A DNA stretch of 21,873 nucleotides from an uncultured Blautia sp. Its GTDB lineage: Bacteria; Bacillota; Clostridia; Lachnospirales; Lachnospiraceae. The position numbers and the translations under genes were made by a program. The stretch is taken from assembly GCA_946629475.1 (NCBI GenBank), contig CAMOXX010000021.1:1-21873 (forward strand), given 5' to 3'. How positions within the stretch are numbered: position 1 is the first letter of the stretch; every line of letters begins with the position of its first letter. The notes beneath the pieces were generated by a model. It saw only the letters and a list, made by a program, of their open reading frames with translations, did no database searches and was not told the DNA's origin. This document shows positions 20,497 to 21,873 of this stretch, piece after piece.

Positions 20497-21333
20497 TTAT
20501 TCCGGATCCGTTTTTTTCATTTCGCCGTAAAAGTTGACGATAATGGATGTGATCAGGGCGACCACGATAATACCGTAAATCCCGAGAATCACGCTGATGA
20601 TACGCCCAAAAGCGGTGACAGGCGTAAAATCGCCGAACCCGATTGTTGTCACCACTGCGAAGCAGTACCAGAGGGCGTCAAAGATGCTGGTGAATGATTC
20701 ATCAAAAAAAACGAGCGCATAGGAAAATGCCACCATTGTAAGCAGCATTCCCAGAATGATCTGAGATGCGTAGGTCTTTCGGATTATCTCCTTCAGAATA
20801 CCGATCTTGATCTGTGAAAACGAGACTGCCAGGATGGATATAAGCGAAGAAAATGAGGCTATGGACACCACTATGATCATGGAAAACTCTGTCATTGCGG
20901 ACAAAGAAAAAAACAGTATCATCAGGATGGCGATCCCATTGCCAAAATTGTTAAGCGGCTTGTGCAGGCGGATGATGGAGATGATGCGGTCAACCAGCAG
21001 GCGGCCCCAGAAAGCCAGGGAGATAATTGTGCAGGTGGTGCGGTTGTAGCCGAAAATCGGCATAATTACGGCACATGCTGCAAAGATAAAAGCGTAAGCC
21101 AGCTGTGAGATAAATATCAGCTTTGATTTCCTGCCCAGGCGAAAGGCACGGAACAGATGCATGACAGCCATGACCGCATACAGGGCGAGGATCCAGAGAG
21201 CGAACCCGGGATCCTCGGGAGTTTTTATCCACTTTTCCAATAAAGGGATAGTGAACGGAAAGATGAGGGTGGAGAACAGCATGTCGCCAATGAGGGGTAT
21301 CTTCTCTTTATTTTTTTGCAGCAGTTGAAGCAT
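20497..21333 (-). CDS. Potassium-channel-like membrane protein
   Basis: A 278-aa membrane protein with about seven hydrophobic segments. The C-terminal end is a two-TM ion-channel module: outer helix (about 191-210), pore helix DALWYCFAVV and selectivity filter TTIGFGD (229-235), inner helix (about 243-268). TIGFGD in place of TVGYGD is a common variant of potassium filters. The N-terminal segments have arginines (FRAFRLGRK, RLLVDRIISIIRLHK) that resemble a voltage-sensor-like domain, though the spacing is irregular. There is no C-terminal regulatory RCK domain: the protein ends in NFYGEMKKTDPE. The start has AAGGAGG eight bases upstream. Permeation of potassium is a family inference. Confidence 0.85.
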   Translation of the reverse strand: MLQLLQKNKEKIPLIGDMLFSTLIFPFTIPLLEKWIKTPEDPGFALWILALYAVMAVMHLFRAFRLGRKSKLIFISQLAYAFIFAACAVIMPIFGYNRTTCTIISLAFWGRLLVDRIISIIRLHKPLNNFGNGIAILMILFFSLSAMTEFSMIIVVSIASFSSLISILAVSFSQIKIGILKEIIRKTYASQIILGMLLTMVAFSYALVFFDESFTSIFDALWYCFAVVTTIGFGDFTPVTAFGRIISVILGIYGIIVVALITSIIVNFYGEMKKTDPE

Positions 21334-21377
21334 GAAAAAAACCTCCTTCTGTAACCCTCAGCAGGAGATGCTTTGCC

Positions 21378-21390
21378 CTGTTCTGAACAG
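21378..21390. repeat. Short palindrome CTGTTCTGAACAG
   Basis: A 13-base palindrome directly beside the stop codon of the leftward gene at 21391 and upstream of the channel gene. It has the same arms as 7719-7731. It could be a weak transcript-end hairpin between the two leftward genes, although no T run follows. Confidence 0.35.
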
Positions 21391-21873
21391 TTACATCATA
21401 CCAATATATAGTGATGCCATATCCTGCATCTCATTCATATTTACTTTATCGACGGGGAGAATGCCGAGCAGCTGGTGGATTCCCTCAAGGTAGACAAATA
21501 CAATCAAAATCACGCCGACCGCGGGAATGACCAGATTCAGCAAAGGGTTCTTCGGCTCCCTTGTGTAGGAGAACAGCAGCACAAATGGCGCCAGAAAAAT
21601 CAGAGGAATGGAATTGCCGAAGCCTACGGCTTCCGCAACATGTATCCCCATTTCAATCGAAGCCGCGAGCACCTCGTCATCCAACCCGTCTGCTGAAGAA
21701 GAGTCAGCGGCTGTATTTTCCTGCGGCGCAGGAGATCCATCTGCGGGTACTGTATCCACAGTCCCTTCCTGCGCAGCCGCGGATATTTCGGAACCGGCTG
21801 CGGATTCCGCCACTGCAACGGAACCGGCTGCGGATTCCGCCACTGCAACGGAACCGGCTGCGGATTCCGCCAC
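21391..21873 (-). CDS. Two-TM protein with acidic Ala/Ser/Glu repeats (partial, N-terminus outside the window)
   Basis: The last 160 residues or so of a leftward gene that runs off the right edge. From the edge: a 10-residue repeat (AESAAGSVAV) in at least three copies, an Ala/Ser/Asp-rich extracellular-type stalk, then two membrane helices (about residues 90-103, IPLIFLAPFVLLFSY, and 111-130, LLNLVIPAVGVILIVFVYL) and an amphipathic end containing MNEMQDMASLYIGMM. Its true start is not visible; the ATG-like opening at the edge is only where the window ends. The family is unknown. It precedes the channel gene by 57 bases on the same strand, so both may be one operon. Confidence 0.7.
   Translation of the reverse strand: MAESAAGSVAVAESAAGSVAVAESAAGSEISAAAQEGTVDTVPADGSPAPQENTAADSSSADGLDDEVLAASIEMGIHVAEAVGFGNSIPLIFLAPFVLLFSYTREPKNPLLNLVIPAVGVILIVFVYLEGIHQLLGILPVDKVNMNEMQDMASLYIGMM
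21790..21873. repeat. In-frame 30-bp tandem repeat at the window edge
   Basis: Units of 30 bases beginning GGAACCGGCTGCGGATTCCG start at 21790, 21820 and 21850; the first two are complete and identical and the third is cut by the edge. Each encodes one AESAAGSVAV decapeptide. Identity between units points to recent expansion or ongoing copy-number change; the total number cannot be known from this window. Confidence 0.9.

Overview
The window is about 50% G+C, gene-dense, and looks like a gut-type Clostridia (Lachnospiraceae-like) chromosome. This is inferred from strong AGGAGG-type ribosome sites, sigma-A-like promoters, an LplB/LplC-type sugar permease pair, a CsbB/YfhO-type pair, a VanW domain, SH3b surface proteins and an AAA-ATPase-like/PDDEXK family remnant. 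No rRNA, tRNA, CRISPR array, integrase or intact transposase was seen.

Layout. 1-2023: end of a sugar ABC-transporter operon (possible tail of an upstream gene, hairpin, two permeases, strong terminator). 2024-2298: promoter plus a broken gene start (flavin-oxidoreductase-like) ending in a REP-like palindrome. 2299-7323: the most interesting block. A leftward three-gene operon (261-aa helical protein, BrxD-like ATPase, BrxC/BrxD-family ATPase) is divergent from a rightward SF2 DNA helicase, with back-to-back promoters sharing a 125-bp control region that holds a direct repeat and a near-perfect palindrome. It has BREX-type motor parts but no methylase, PglZ or nuclease within the window. 7353-8382: small membrane protein, then an AAA-ATPase-like gene with an apparent in-frame deletion of its middle and nuclease part.

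8412-14351: a membrane-anchored triple-SH3b protein converging on and overlapping an MFS transporter, then a leftward GT2 glycosyltransferase and YfhO-like membrane protein, the expected pair for adding sugars to surface polymers through undecaprenyl phosphate. 14563-18996: a secreted protein with cystatin-like QLVAG repeats, then a coupled pair of a TIM-barrel-like protein and an unusual HAD-phosphatase/VanW fusion, and a small membrane protein. 19044-19110: a second, larger REP-like hairpin with the same GGCAGGTTCC core as the first. 19124-21873: leftward membrane-anchored alpha/beta hydrolase, a C-terminal glycosidase fragment, a potassium-channel-like protein, and a truncated two-TM protein with an in-frame 30-bp tandem repeat running off the end.

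Overall the window mixes envelope functions (sugar uptake, polymer glycosylation, surface SH3b and secreted proteins) with a compact defence-like ATPase/helicase cassette, bordered on both sides by decayed genes.
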